64,000 nt of DNA from Eucommia ulmoides (Eukaryota; Streptophyta; Magnoliopsida; Garryales; Eucommiaceae). A model generated the notes under the pieces. The model was not told the origin of the DNA. It did not search any database and saw only the letters and a program-made list of their open reading frames with translations. Below, in pieces: positions 46,345 through 58,174 of the stretch. The stretch spans positions 7,139,726 through 7,203,725 of the forward strand of contig CM028327.1 in NCBI GenBank assembly GCA_016647705.1, read 5' to 3'. Every line of letters begins with the position of its first letter. The first letter of the stretch is position 1. A program made the position numbers and the translations under genes.

Positions 46345-46665
46345 TGACTTTTTGGCCAATAGTTGAACGAAATTAAAATTTTAATTTATGCAGTCCATGT
46401 GTTTAGGGCTCTAAACAAGTGACTATTCTCATTTTTATATCAAACTAGTTTTAGACTCACATGATATGTCGGTTTAAAAAAAAATATATTAATATATATT
46501 TTTAATTTTAATACTTTGATATTATAATTTTGATTCTTGATCATTTTTTAATATAAGAGTTTTTGGGCAATAGTTGAACGAAATTAAAATTTTAGTCGGT
46601 GTAGTCCATGTGTTTAGGGCTCTAAACGAGTGATTGTTCTCATTTTTATATCAAATTTCTACTCT
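46345..46665 (+). repeat. Direct duplication of about 95 bp
   Basis: The block 'CAATAGTTGAACGAAATTAA...GTCCATGTGTTTAGGGCTCT...TTCTCATTTTTATATCAAA' occurs at 46356-46445 and 46567-46657, separated by about 120 bp. A related block is part of the inverted-repeat element at 57548-57915. Confidence 0.7.
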
Positions 46666-46729
46666 CGATTTATAATTTTGTTAATCTTTTAATTATTTTT
46701 TGATTATTAATAATACAATTTAAGTTTTT

Positions 46730-48150
46730 ATAGGTACAAACTCAAAAATCAAAAATACCCAAAAAAGAGCGAAAAAATAGGAGCAAAGTCACGACTTGGA
46801 ACAGTGTCTCTGGCCCAGGTCGAGCCCGCGATCTGTCCAGGTCACGCGCACAACTTAGACTAGAGCCAGATCGAGTGTGTGACCTGGCACAACAGGAGAT
46901 CGTTGGCGTGACCACCTAGGTCGCACCTGGAACCCATGCTAGCGAGACTGTTTGTAGCGGTTCTCTCATTTGGAGAATCATTACAAATGATGAGATTTTT
47001 AGGAATTTAAAGATTTGGCTGGACAATTTTCAACATTCTTGAAGATACTTTTGAAGAAAAAGACTCCATTGGAAAGGATTGAAGCTTCGGTGGACGAACA
47101 AAAAGAAAATTCATGGCGTTTAATGACTCTATGAGCAACTAAACTCTCAAATCGAGTTAAGATTGTGTTTGTTTCTTAAATTTATTAATATAAATTTCAT
47201 TTATGTTCCATTTGTATAAAGGACTGTGGTTTTAAACATTTTTTTAAATAAATTTATGTTTTAATGTTCTTATAGAAGTTAAATATGAATTTATTTATAA
47301 CTGTAGTGTAAGATCTAATCGCCATACAACCCGTTTCTTGAAAACTGATATGACTTAATTGGATAGATTATATTAAATGATTAATTCACTTAGATTACTT
47401 AAAGTAGGAATTGAACCGTGAAGATAATCCATACCGATTCAGTGATCCATTCATCTTTCACAGTAAATTTGACTTGTAACTAGAAGTACTTAATAACATA
47501 CAACTAAATTAGAGAAATGAAATTTATGAGATAGATCGAATATCATGTGCATGTCCCTAAAACAAACCCTTTACGTATCTTATTTCACAATTTAAATATT
47601 TTTTCTGCATTTTCATTATTAAAACTCAAAAACGGATTCTACTGTGTTAGATTTTTGTCCCACATCGCTTATTTAAGAGTTCCCAAAGTACTGTATAAAT
47701 TAAAGGAGTTACTCCACTTAGCACCATATGGTTTTAAGTTGGAATCTCCTAACATAGTATCAGAGTCAAGGATATGGGTCTCTCTTACCTACGTAGTCAA
47801 ATCATCCGTGCAAGCCGATGGTTGCACATTTCTCATAATTCTCTCGTAGTTAAATCATTTGTGCAAATCAGGAGTTGCACTCAACGGCGGGTGTTAGATT
47901 CATGTCCCACATCACTTATTTGAGATGAGAGTTTTTAAATCACTATATAAATAAAAGGAGTTACTCCACTTAACACCATATAGTTTTAAGTTGGAACCTT
48001 CTATCATATTGAATTCACTAGAAAAATTGGATAAAATAATTATTACAATTTAATTTATGTGATTTGACACTCTTACTAAAATGCACTATACTACAATATT
48101 TTGTACTTAAATCTGGGTATCTATTTGCTAAGTCGAGCCGCGTTGGGTAT
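46730..48150 (+). mobile_element. Second Ty3/gypsy LTR/leader relic, interrupted by a TRIM
   Basis: It starts 'CAAACTCAAAAATCAAAAAT', has a GC-rich block with 'CCAGGTCGAGCCCGC', then 'CTCTATGAGCAACTAAACTC' at 47127 and a leader 'GTGATTTGACACTCTTACTAAAATGCACTATACTAC' region at 48059-48095 (shown in part). Order and wording match the relic at 9960-10830. The sequence is split at 47645-48006 by a TRIM. Confidence 0.55.
47645..48006 (+). mobile_element. TRIM (terminal-repeat retrotransposon in miniature), complete
   Basis: Two direct terminal repeats, 47645-47754 (TGTTAGATTTTTGTCCCACA ... CTCCTAACA) and 47892-48006 (TGTTAGATTCATGTCCCACA ... TTCTATCA), flank an internal part of 137 bp. It begins with a PBS-like TAGTATCAGAGTC and ends in CAACGGCGGG before the second repeat. 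Flanks TACTG and TATTG differ by one base. 'TGTTAGAT..TGTCCCACAT' ends are typical of Katydid/Cassandra-type TRIMs. No coding capacity; moved by proteins of other elements. Confidence 0.88.
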
Positions 48151-48384
48151 TACATATATAACCTTTTCTTTTTTTCTCTTAACCATATGTTTTGGTTCTC
48201 AAATAAATTAGGCTTAAATCACACATTACACCCCTAAAGTTTTGATGTAATCCCATGTTGCCATGTTTCAATTTTTGTAATTTACCCCCAAAAGTGTTAC
48301 CTTTTCAATTTCTCACTCGGGCCAATTTGAAAATTGAGGTGACTAATTGGAACGCCAATTTTTATTTTTATTTTAACTTTAAGA

Positions 48385-48436
<52 letters not shown>

Positions 48437-48576
48437 TAAAAACTACAAGAACTAACTTTTTTATGTTTGAATTAACGAAATATGTTTAAAATTGATGAAA
48501 TTAATTTTTTTCATCTAATTTTTGAATCAAATAAGCAAAACTATTCTTTTATTTTAATTTAATTCTTTTAAAATAT
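48151..48576. other. Intergenic, half MITE and (AT)n
   Basis: A MITE-like left end 'TTACACCCCTAAAGTTTTG' at 48221 has no visible partner. An (AT)n tract covers 48388-48425. Confidence 0.4.
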
Positions 48577-48902
48577 GGGATGATTGATGATTAAGTCTCA
48601 AATGGCGGGTGTAATATGTTATTAGTTCCATTTAAATCATAAATTTTGATTTAATCTCTTAAATTGATTTTTGCTTGCGTATTAGTCTCGCATGTGCTCA
48701 CGCCTGTGTAATATTAGTTATAAGTTACAAATTACATGTAATTATGTTACATGTTATAATCACATGTACTTGGATAATATTTGTTAAATTTAACAAATAT
48801 TTTACTCCCAAATTATGTACATGTAACTGCAAGAGTGTAACATGTGTATTGAGTATTCCACATTGTTTTTAATGCGCGGGGCTAAAATACAAGTTACAAT
48901 TG
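48577..48902 (+). repeat. Family B dispersed repeat, copy 3
   Basis: Begins GGGATGATTGATGATTAAGT and follows copy 1 through 'GATTTAATCTCTTAAATTG', 'GTAATATTAGTTATAAG', 'AACAAATATTTTAC' and 'GGGGCTAAAATACAAGTTAC'. Uninterrupted. Confidence 0.65.
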
Positions 48903-49962
48903 CGTATGTGACTTTTTTAAAATTAAAATATGGAAAAATTAGTGAGAGCATCACTTTTACCATTAAAATTAAAATGGATAAACACCACCTATATATTTAT
49001 TATTTAAGATAAACCCAAATACTTATTATTTCACTACATCAATTACAACATAATAAATGAAATTATGCAAATGTTACTACCCAATAACAATGCTAATAGG
49101 AACATAATGAATGTAAAGATGCAAATATTGTTGCACAATAACAATTTCAATATTAACATAATGAATCGGAGATGTAAATATTATTGTACAATAAACAATT
49201 ATCATATACCAATTGGGTTTTTCTCTAAGCTTAAATAATTATATGGGTACAAGAATGAATTAGTAATAGACCTTGGGGCCCATGATAAAATATCCTTAAA
49301 ATATTTATGATAAAAGATTAATTCAAAATTAAAAATAAAAGGATAATTTCGTCCATTTTATCTAGAAATTAGATGTAAAAAATAGGTAAAATATAATTTT
49401 TTTAAGCCGATAAAGTGATAATCAGACAAAATAGCGTCGGAGTCAAATTTAGACTTAGGTTGTGTTTAGGGTTTTAAACCATGTTAGAGATGGGTATCGA
49501 ATGAGAGACGTGGAGTAGTCAAACCCCATAGACATTGAAATTGACACCCTCTCTCTCTCTCTCTAGACGAGGATAGATACATTACCACATCTCTCTATCC
49601 CCTCTTTTTGAGATTTCTGATGACGTGGACCAATCAGAAAGCGCCTACCATTGTTATTTCTTCTCTTGTTTCATACTTCATAAAAATACAGAAATCACCC
49701 CCTGCAAATGTTATTTTCACTACTCTCTCTCCTCTCTCTCTCTAAATTCCACTAAATAAGTGTCGCTTCCACTTAGAATTTGAAGTGGTAAACACATCCA
49801 TTCCACCTTTCCCCTCCCAAGAAATTCACCAGGGCGTCACGTGTCCTCAAACACGCCACCGGTCCGGGATCTCCAGAACCGACCTGTCGGTAACCGTGGC
49901 CAAGAGTTGGCCTGAAATTTTTTTCTGGGTTGTTCTTGTTTAAGAGAAGCAACACGTCTTCA
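48903..49962 (+). promoter_or_regulatory. Upstream region of the DXS gene
   Basis: The distal half (48930-49250) has loosely repeated 'AACATAATGAAT' and 'TACAATAACAAT' phrases. The proximal 400 bp has CT runs (49545-49565 and 49722-49743) that probably mark the leader. I can see no specific factor site with certainty. Confidence 0.35.
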
Positions 49963-52396
49963 ATGGCGCTCTGTACATATTCTTCATTCCCTGGACATTT
50001 TAACAGAGCTGTGGTGGCTTCAGATCTCCAAAAGCAATTTGGTTTTTGTTCCAAGGGGAAAGATGTTCACCAAAAACATACCCAGGTTTCAATTCTCTCT
50101 CACTCTCTCTCTAATTAAGAAATGGAAGATGGGTTCAAGAATGCTCTGTTACTGAACATGGAAACAGAAACAGAAACAGAACAGAACAGAGCATGGTTTT
50201 GTTGGTTTGATTTGTCCTGTTCTTTAACTCTTTTTTTTTTTTTTTTTTTTAGTGGCTAATAATTTCTTGGAGGATGAACCCAATTTTATGAACCCAATTT
50301 TTTTTTTTTGCTGAAATGTGTGTTTTTTTGTTTTGTTCTGATTTACAGCTCAAGAAAAGATCAATTGGGGTCTGGGCATCTCTATCGGAAACAGGGGAAT
50401 ATCACTCCAAAAGACCTCCAACCCCACTTTTGGACACTATCAACTATCCAATTCATATGAAGAATCTCTCCATCAAGGTATGTAAAAAATTGAAATCACA
50501 CACACACATGTGTGTGTATATATATATATTGTTTTACGTGTGCGTATTTAAGCTAATCAGCTCTCCATCTCCATACACTCTTATCTTAAAAATACTCTCA
50601 CATCGGTTTGATATAGAAATAAATTAAAAAATTTAATTCCTGGAGTGGTTTTCAAGAGAGTTAAACTATCATCGACAAGAAAAGAGGGCATCCTTGTCAA
50701 CCTGACTAACATCTCTTTAGCGTGCGCGCGCGCACACACACATATATTAATAAATGAGGATGTTTTCTTTGAAAATGTATTTTTGTTTGAGACTTGGATT
50801 CATTTGAAGGTAATGGATGATTGAGATGGATTGAGAGTTTGTTATTTAATTTCTTAACAAAAAATGAATCAACAATTGGAAATTGTTTTCTAGGGATGTC
50901 ACTTGTTCGGTTTTTGTCCGGTTTTATATAAAATCAAAACCACTAGAAATATATCAAACCAAAACCAAAACCGTCGATCCGGTTTTAAAACCAAATCATT
51001 TAAATTTACACAAAATCAAAACCAAAACCGCAAAACCATTTAAGATTTTTTAATTTTATAAAAACCAAAACGCAGATCGTTTTTTTTTATATATAAATAA
51101 AAACATAACTAAAATATCAAACATAAAATATTAATTGATTTTATTATATCTATTAATTGACCTTTAATTTAAATTTTAATCTTTTTTTAAAAAATTTATT
51201 TTATTATATCTATTAGGACATAATTAATTGACCTATAATTAAATTATTCAATTACAATAAAACATAAAATTGTGCCCTAATCTAATTTTTATTTTTAGGG
51301 CACTATTTGTTGTCCCTTTATATTATATATAGAATATTAATTTTTTTTCACTAATTTAATTTTATTAGGACACTATATTTCACCATATATTAGTTGTTGA
51401 TAAAATAATAAAAAAATCAATATTAAAAATATAAAATTTACTTTATGTGACACTTTTAATTTTGTGCCTTGAAAAACACATTTATAGGACACATTACATG
51501 TAGTGTCCTAATAAAAGTGCCCTAACAGACAATTTTTGTTGTAATAAGAAAGGCTAAAATTATAAATAAATATATATATATACATATATATTAAGGTTAA
51601 AATGTAAATATATTTAAAAAATAAAAGGTATATATGTATTAAACTATTTTTAAAATATCGGTTTCATGGTTTCACAGTTTGGTTCGTGGTTCGGTTTTGC
51701 GGTTCGGTTTCGCAGTTTTTATCCCAAAACCAAAACCAAAACCAAAATCGTTTCGGTTGCTAATTTCAAAATCAAAACCGCAACCAAACCATTTAATCGG
51801 TTTTAAAACCAGACCATTCGGTTCAGTTTCTCTTGGTTACCCATCAGTTCGTTTTTTTGTGATATCCCTATTGTTTTCCCCTTAAAATGGTCAAAAATAT
51901 TTTATTGGGTAGTTTGTTGGGAATTCCATGAGCTAAATCGGTGATTGTTTATTTCTTAGGAGTTCCACGATCTCAACTCTTAGATCTAATTGGAAGGCTG
52001 AAAATGCCCCTTAAAATTCTTTAATTTTGACCTTTGAATATGTAATCCAAGGGCTGAAAATATCTATTATAATTCAATATATTTAGTTGAGTTTTTTTGC
52101 ACTTTGAACCCCTGAAGTTTCAAAAAAATCCCACTTTATACCTTGTTCTTTCAATTTGAACATATTAAACCTTAAATTATTCAAATCGTATCAAATCAAT
52201 TATTCCGTCATTTTTTTGACGAAATTCACCCACATGGGTGATTTCATATTTGACACGTGATTGATTTCTGTCATAAAAATAACAGAGTTATCGATTTGGA
52301 CTGACTTGAATGATTTGGATACTTCAGATTTAATATGTTCAAATTGAACGTACACGTCTCAAATGTAAGATATATCCTGATTAATATCTATAGAAT

Positions 52397-52465
<69 letters not shown>

Positions 52466-55400
52466 TTTATATAATTTAATATAGAATTTTAAATTCAGGA
52501 ACTGAAACAACTCGCTGAGGAGGTGCGATCTGATGTGATCTTCAATGTTTCCAAGACTGGCGGTCACCTCGGTTCGAGCCTTGGCGTGGTCGAGTTAACC
52601 GTGGCTCTTCATTATGTGTTCAATGCTCCTAAAGATAGAATTCTCTGGGATGTTGGTCATCAGGTGATAATTTTTTTTTTCGATCCAAAATTGAATAAGA
52701 AAAGAGTGAAAATAAGGACCCGTTTGGTTGTCGTTCAATTCGCAAATTGATTTAAAAAATAAAAAATAAAAAAATTAGTCGATTTATGAATTGTTATAGT
52801 TCAAGGTTCTTTTGTGCAAATTTGGAAACTGTTAGAATGGAATAATTTATAGACAACCAGACGGGACCAAAAATGTTGTTCAAATTAGTGTTTCTGTTTT
52901 TGTTTTTCAAATTTTGTTCTCAATTTATCGAAAAAAAATTGGAAAAAAAATGTGTTATGTTCTATCTCCGGATTATTAGAACAAAATTTTGGGATTAGAA
53001 CATAAAAAAATAGATTGATTTTTCCTGTTTGTGTTCCAACTATTTTGGGAACAAAAACAAAAATAATAAACGAAACGCCGCCTAACGGATTTTATGTTTA
53101 TCGAATTGAGTTGTGTAGTCTTACCCACACAAGATTTTGACTGGGAGAAGAGACAAAATGCATACGATTAGACAGACGAACGGGCTTGCTGGATTCACTA
53201 AGCGCTCTGAGAGCGAGTATGATTGCTTCGGCACGGGTCACAGTTCTACCACAATCTCAGCAGGCTTAGGTGAGATTGATTTGAATTTGGGAACATTTTT
53301 CTTTTCTATTCCCATAATGTTGTTCTAAAAATCTTGGATCAAAACAAATATATATGTGTGTGCGCGTGCGAGCGCTCGCGCGCGCAGTACTTAAAAAAAC
53401 GTTACCTGAATTATTTTCTCATTTTTCGACAGGGATGGCTGTGGGAAGGGATCTAAAGCGAAGAAAGAACAATGTAGTTTCCGTGATAGGCGACGGTGCA
53501 ATGACGGCAGGTCAGGCTTATGAAGCCATGAACAATGCCGGCTACCTCGATTCAGACATGATTGTCATCCTTAACGACAACAAACAGGTTTCATTACCAA
53601 CCGCCAACCTCGATGGGCCCATTCCACCCGTCGGAGCTTTGAGCTCTGCTCTCAGTAGATTGCAGTCCAACCGGCCTCTCCGTGAACTTAGAGAAGTAGC
53701 CAAGGTTCGTATTCTTTACTAGGCAAATTGTGTCAAACCACGTTATATCTTGTGTCACTTTTGTATTTGTCATTTTCTCTATTTTCATATTTTTTGTCGC
53801 CTCCGAACCCAACATTTTTTTCATATTATTTTGGATTGTTGCAGGGAGTTACGAAGCAAATCGGGTGGCCTATGCACGATCTAGCATCGAAAGTCGACGA
53901 ATATGCTCGCGGCCTAATAAGCGGTTCTGGATCGACTCTATTCGAAGAGCTTGGACTTTATTATATCGGTCCTGTAGACGGTCACAGTATAGATGATCTT
54001 GTTGCAATTCTTAAGGAAGTCAAGAGTACTCAAACAACCGGCCCTGTTTTAATCCATGTTGTCACCGAGAAAGGAAGAGGATACCCTTACGCTGAGAAAG
54101 CCGCCGACAAGTACCACGGTAAAAATTTGCATTCCACCACGGTAGCGCGTGGAATGCATAGGTTAAAATTTTAATTTCATGAACTGTTCAAAAACTAGTT
54201 CCTTTAAACGACCAATTTTTTGGATCAGCTGCTGAAAAGAATTTAAAAAAAAAAAAAAAAAAAAAACGATGATAAAAAATTATAAGCGACTTATTTCAAA
54301 GATAATCTAATACAGGAGTGGCCAAGTTTGATCCGGCTACAGGACAGCAATTCAAAGCTAGTGTCAAGACTCAATCTTTCACAACATATTTTGCCGAGGC
54401 TTTGATTGCTGAGGCAGAAGCCGATAAAGATGTAGTTGCGATTCACGCGGCAATGGGAGGAGGAACCGGTTTGAATCTCTTCCTACGTAGATTCCCAACT
54501 CGGTGTTTCGACGTGGGGATAGCCGAACAACACGCGGTCACTTTTGCCGCCGGTTTGGCCTGTGAAGGACTAAAACCCTTCTGCGCTATTTATTCTTCTT
54601 TCATGCAGAGAGCTTATGATCAGGTATTCCCTTCTTAGTGCCCGGTTTGGCGGAACATCTAAACCCCACGTGGTTAGACCGAATTGTACTTAAGTCTTAA
54701 GCATGGGATGTAACTGGTGAGAAAAATATCATAGAGGTGCAAAGTACAATTCGGTCTAATTAGAGGAAGATATATTAAAACCCCCCCCCAAAAAAAAAGT
54801 TGGCTTTTTGTTTTTAACAGAATTTTTGTTCCCAGATTTCTGTTTTTGTTCCATGTTTTTTGGGTGAAATCGATGGTTTTGAAATCTCAAAACTAAGGCC
54901 CTGTTTGTTTTAACTGTAATATGGGAGGGAAAATTTTGTTTTTGTTTTGATCCCAGAAACAAATTTCTGTGGATATAATAAAATTGTTCTTATTTTTTGC
55001 TCCTAAATGGAACATAATAGAATGTTTCCTATTTCAGTTCCTAGTTTTTTGGGAACGGAAACACTAACAAACGCCACCTAAGACGTCGTTTGTTTGTTTT
55101 TCTTGGAACGGAAATAGAAAATGAAAAAAAATAAAAAAAAATCACTTCCATGTTCGAGTTTTTTTTGGGAACATAAACACTAACCAAACGTGACCTAATT
55201 GATTTTGCACTTCTTATTGAAATGTTATTACAAGAAATTACTAATCGAAAAAAAGGTTATCTGTGGCCTTAGGAGGCATGTGTTTAGAGTTTTTGTTCCC
55301 AAAAAACGAGGAACAGAAACGAAAATATGAAGGGAAAAAAATCATTTTCTGTTACATTTCCATATTTTTAGAACAAATTTTTGGGAACATAACAGAATTA

Positions 55401-56990
55401 CAAGAAATTACACTTACTAAAAGAACACTAACCAAACACGACCTAAACGGTATTTGGCACATGGTAAATATATAGGTCGTGCACGACGTCGACTTGCAAA
55501 AGCTTCCGGTAAGATTTGCAATGGACCGGGCGGGGCTAGTCGGGGCAGACGGGCCCACACATTGCGGAGCTTTTGACGTCACGTTCATGGCTTGTCTACC
55601 AAATATGGTCGTGATGGCGCCGTCAGACGAGGCCGAGCTTTTTCACATGGTTGCAACCGCCGCCGCCATTGATGATAGGCCTAGCTGCTTTCGCTACCCT
55701 AGAGGAAACGGGATCGGCGTAGATCTACCGCCGGGGAACAAAGGGGTTCCCCTTGAGGTATGAATTAAATTATTCTCCTGGTTGCTTAAGTAGTGTTTGT
55801 TTTTTGGGATTCCGTTAAACTTAACGGTCAAATCTTAAAAAATCAAAATTAATAAATTAATTAATATAAATTGACACTAATATCCCCGAGTTGGGTTCGA
55901 TCAGATAATATCCGTTTGCTTTTTTTCCTTTCCTTAATTCTTCCGGTTTGGGTCGTGTTGGATATAAGGGTAATTTTGTCATTTTTGTGAAAAAACCACA
56001 GGAGTGTAAAGTACAATTCGATCAAACCACATGAGGACAAAGTGCCATTAACGAAAAAAAAAAATTATTCGAGAAAAAAAGTGTTACCAAATGGTGCTTT
56101 ATTTTTTTTTCTATAATCTAGGTAGGGAAAGGGCGAATACTGATTGAAGGGGAGCGAGTAGCGCTCTTGGGATATGGAACGGCGGTTAGGAGCTGTTTGG
56201 CTGCGGCTTCTATAGTAAAACCTCGCGGTTTAAATCTAACGGTTGTAGACGCTCGTTTTTGTAAACCGTTGGATCGTTCTCTCATTCGAAGCCTGGCGAA
56301 ATCGCACGAGTTTCTTATTACAGTTGAAGAAGGATCAATTGGAGGTTTTGGTTCTCATGTTGCTCATTTCTTGGCTCTAGATGGACTTCTTGATGGCAAT
56401 TTAAAGGTAATATATATATATGTGTGTGTGTGTTCATTAAATGAAAAATTTTAAATTTTGTTTTGGACATAAAAAAGAAATTTTAAACATTAAGGTTCAT
56501 TGTTTTTTCCATTGAAATTGAGAACGGAAATAGAATTGTCGAAACGAAAAAAAAAAAGAATTTTGGAACAAGTTTTTGGGAACAGAATGGATTTGTTCCA
56601 TATTTTGAAAAAGTAATTTATGATTTTTTTTGGGTCTCTGTAAATGATCTTTTAATTCAAAAAAAAAAATATAGATAAATGAAAAAAAAAAAAAGGGGAT
56701 TTTTCCGTGTAAATTTGTTCTTCAGTGTAAAACAAACGATATTTTTAAAATTAAATATTTTTTTCCTTAAAAAACAAAGAAATACTTAAAAAATAAAATT
56801 ACCAAACAGTGCCTTAATTTTATTTTTATTTTTTTTACAGTGGAGACCACTAGTTCTTCCTGATCGATACATCGATCATGGCTCCCCAGCAGATCAATTA
56901 ACCGAAGCAGGTCTTACACCGTCTCATATAGCCGCCACAGTATTCAATATACTCGGAAAAACAAGAGAAGCTCTTGAGATCATGTCATAA
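49963..56990 (+). CDS. DXS2: 1-deoxy-D-xylulose-5-phosphate synthase, DXS2 type (10 exons, 712 aa)
   Basis: Exons 49963-50085, 50349-50477, 52499-52663, 53119-53269, 53433-53704, 53845-54118, 54316-54623, 55476-55757, 56122-56406 and 56841-56990 join in frame at GT-AG sites to 712 residues. The first 55-60 residues are a plastid transit peptide. The thiamine-diphosphate motif GDG...NDN is at 209-239, the catalytic glutamate in [10 protein letters not shown] is about E442, and the transketolase C-terminal domain is complete. It condenses pyruvate and glyceraldehyde 3-phosphate, the first and flux-controlling step of the plastid MEP pathway. Features [37 protein letters not shown] and the ending TREALEIMS match the DXS2 clade, tied to induced or specialised isoprenoids. 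IGWPMHDLA carries W where relatives I recall have G. Introns hold a hAT element, a SINE-like copy and MITEs. Confidence 0.96.
50585..50718 (-). mobile_element. SINE-like repeat family H, copy 3
   Basis: In DXS intron 2. On the minus strand it reads AGATGTTAGTCAGGTTGACA and later 'ACTCTCTTGAAAACCACTCC', following copies 1 and 2 in order with more decay. CG/CA repeats adjoin at 50722-50742. Confidence 0.5.
50891..51870. mobile_element. Non-autonomous hAT element, 980 bp, perfect 8-bp duplication
   Basis: TTGTTTTC is found directly on both sides (50883-50890 and 51871-51878). Ends are TAGGGATGTCAC and GTGATATCCCTA. Both subterminal parts are packed with 'AACCAAAACC' or 'GGTTTTAAAACC'-type repeats, likely transposase-binding arrays. 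The interior has no transposase frame. It sits in DXS intron 2. Confidence 0.92.
52088..52390. mobile_element. Family C MITE in DXS intron 2
   Basis: Begins TTTTTTTGCACTTTGAACCC and contains 'TCAATTTGAACATATTAAACC' and its inverted counterpart 'TTTAATATGTTCAAATTGAA'. A long (AT)n tract (52410-52461) follows and ends 37 bp before exon 3. Confidence 0.6.
52716..52870. mobile_element. Family F MITE in DXS intron 3
   Basis: Ends AAGGACCCGTTTGGTTGTC and GACAACCAGACGGGACC in inverted orientation, 155 bp. Same ends as the element at 18302-19194. Sequence to the right (52880-53090) resembles family D remnants. Confidence 0.65.
54624..55475. other. DXS intron 7: cluster of MITE remnants
   Basis: A short family G piece with 'CGAATTGTACTTAAGTCTTA' and its inverted 'AAAGTACAATTCGGTC' lies at 54675-54770. 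It is followed by family D-like stretches at 54770-55200 and 55263-55445, with 'ACACTAACAAACGCCACCT' ends. No coding sequence. Confidence 0.45.
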
Positions 56991-57047
56991 TAGAACAAAT
57001 GTAAGAAGATCTTAAATTTTTCATCTTCCTATGAATGTACAAAAGTT

Positions 57048-57325
57048 AAGGCCGCGTTTGGTTTCACAAAGTTGGAGCCTCGGAATTGCAATTGAAAATA
57101 AACGCATTGAAAAAAAAAAATTAAAAAAATCATGTGCTTATTTCTAATTCCAATTCCGAGGTTGCGATTCCATGCTTCCAAACACTGCGATAGTGTTTGG
57201 TCGTATGGAATTTGAGCTCGGAATTAGAATTGAAATAAATGCATATAAACTTTTAGATTTTTAAATGCGTTTTTTTCTAATTCCAATTCTGAGGTTGTAA
57301 TTACATGCAACCAAACGCGACCTTA
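57048..57325. mobile_element. hAT-like MITE 3' of DXS
   Basis: Ends AAGGCCGCGTTTGGTT and AACCAAACGCGACCTT are exact inverted repeats over 16 bp. The interior consists of two related halves with 'GGAATTGCAATTGAAA' and 'GAGGTTG.(G/A)ATT.CATGC', so it may be two solo units head to tail. Confidence 0.7.
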
Positions 57326-57547
57326 GTGTTTTCTGTTCTAGCTTAAAAGATAAATAGAAATCAATAGCAGTAAATATGAGCTTTTTAGCAATATAATGTT
57401 CAGTGAAAGAAAAATAGAAGTATGTTTGGTTTTTAAGACATTGTTTGGATACCTAACCTATGTTTTAGATGCCCTATAAACCAAAAATCCTAAAATCCTA
57501 GTTGTCTGTGCCAAACAGGTCCTTAACATTTGTTTAGCACATGTACT

Positions 57548-57915
57548 TTGAAGGGTTTTTTTTGGTGAACAGTCCAAAAAATTAAAATTTTAACTCACGC
57601 AGTTCACGTGCTACAACAATTCTTCAAAAAGTCTAAAATTACTGTCAAAAATCGAAAAGTCATTGTACGCCATAAAATTTAGGGAGATTTTTTTAGAGGC
57701 CCCAAGATTCCAAAAATAACTTTCTAAGAACCATTTCATGTGCAAAAAAATCACTGTTACATGACTCTATAAAATGGTATTTTTATAGAATGGGACCTTT
57801 GGGCAAATTTTTTACATGGAATTATAGTAATTTTGGACTTTTAGAAAATTACTGTAGCGCGTGGATTGTATGGGTTAAAATTTTAATTTTATGGATTGTT
57901 AACCAAAAATCCCTA
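57548..57915. mobile_element. MITE with about 60-bp inverted ends
   Basis: The left arm 'GGTGAACAGTCCAAAAAATT...CACGCAGTTCACGTGCTACA' pairs with the right arm 'GTAGCGCGTGGATTGTATGG...ATGGATTGTTAACCAAAAATC'. Remnants of the same family are at 46345-46665, 54120-54190 and 61540-61600. Confidence 0.6.
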
Positions 57916-58174
57916 CTGTAGATTTCTAAAACCGAAATTTAGAGTATTCAAACATGGTGCCAAACGGGTCCTTAACCGTTCTGTTTTATCGAAGTAATGA
58001 TTTAGTTTAAGGGAAAATAAGGGCCTATTTGGTTTTCAATTTTCTTTAAAAGAACATTTTTATGCAAATAGAGAATCGTTAAGACATTATTTGGATATAC
58101 CTTAACACATGATTTTTCTGAAAAAGTCGGTTTAGGGTCTTTGAAGATGGTGCCAAACAGGTCCTTAGTTGTAG

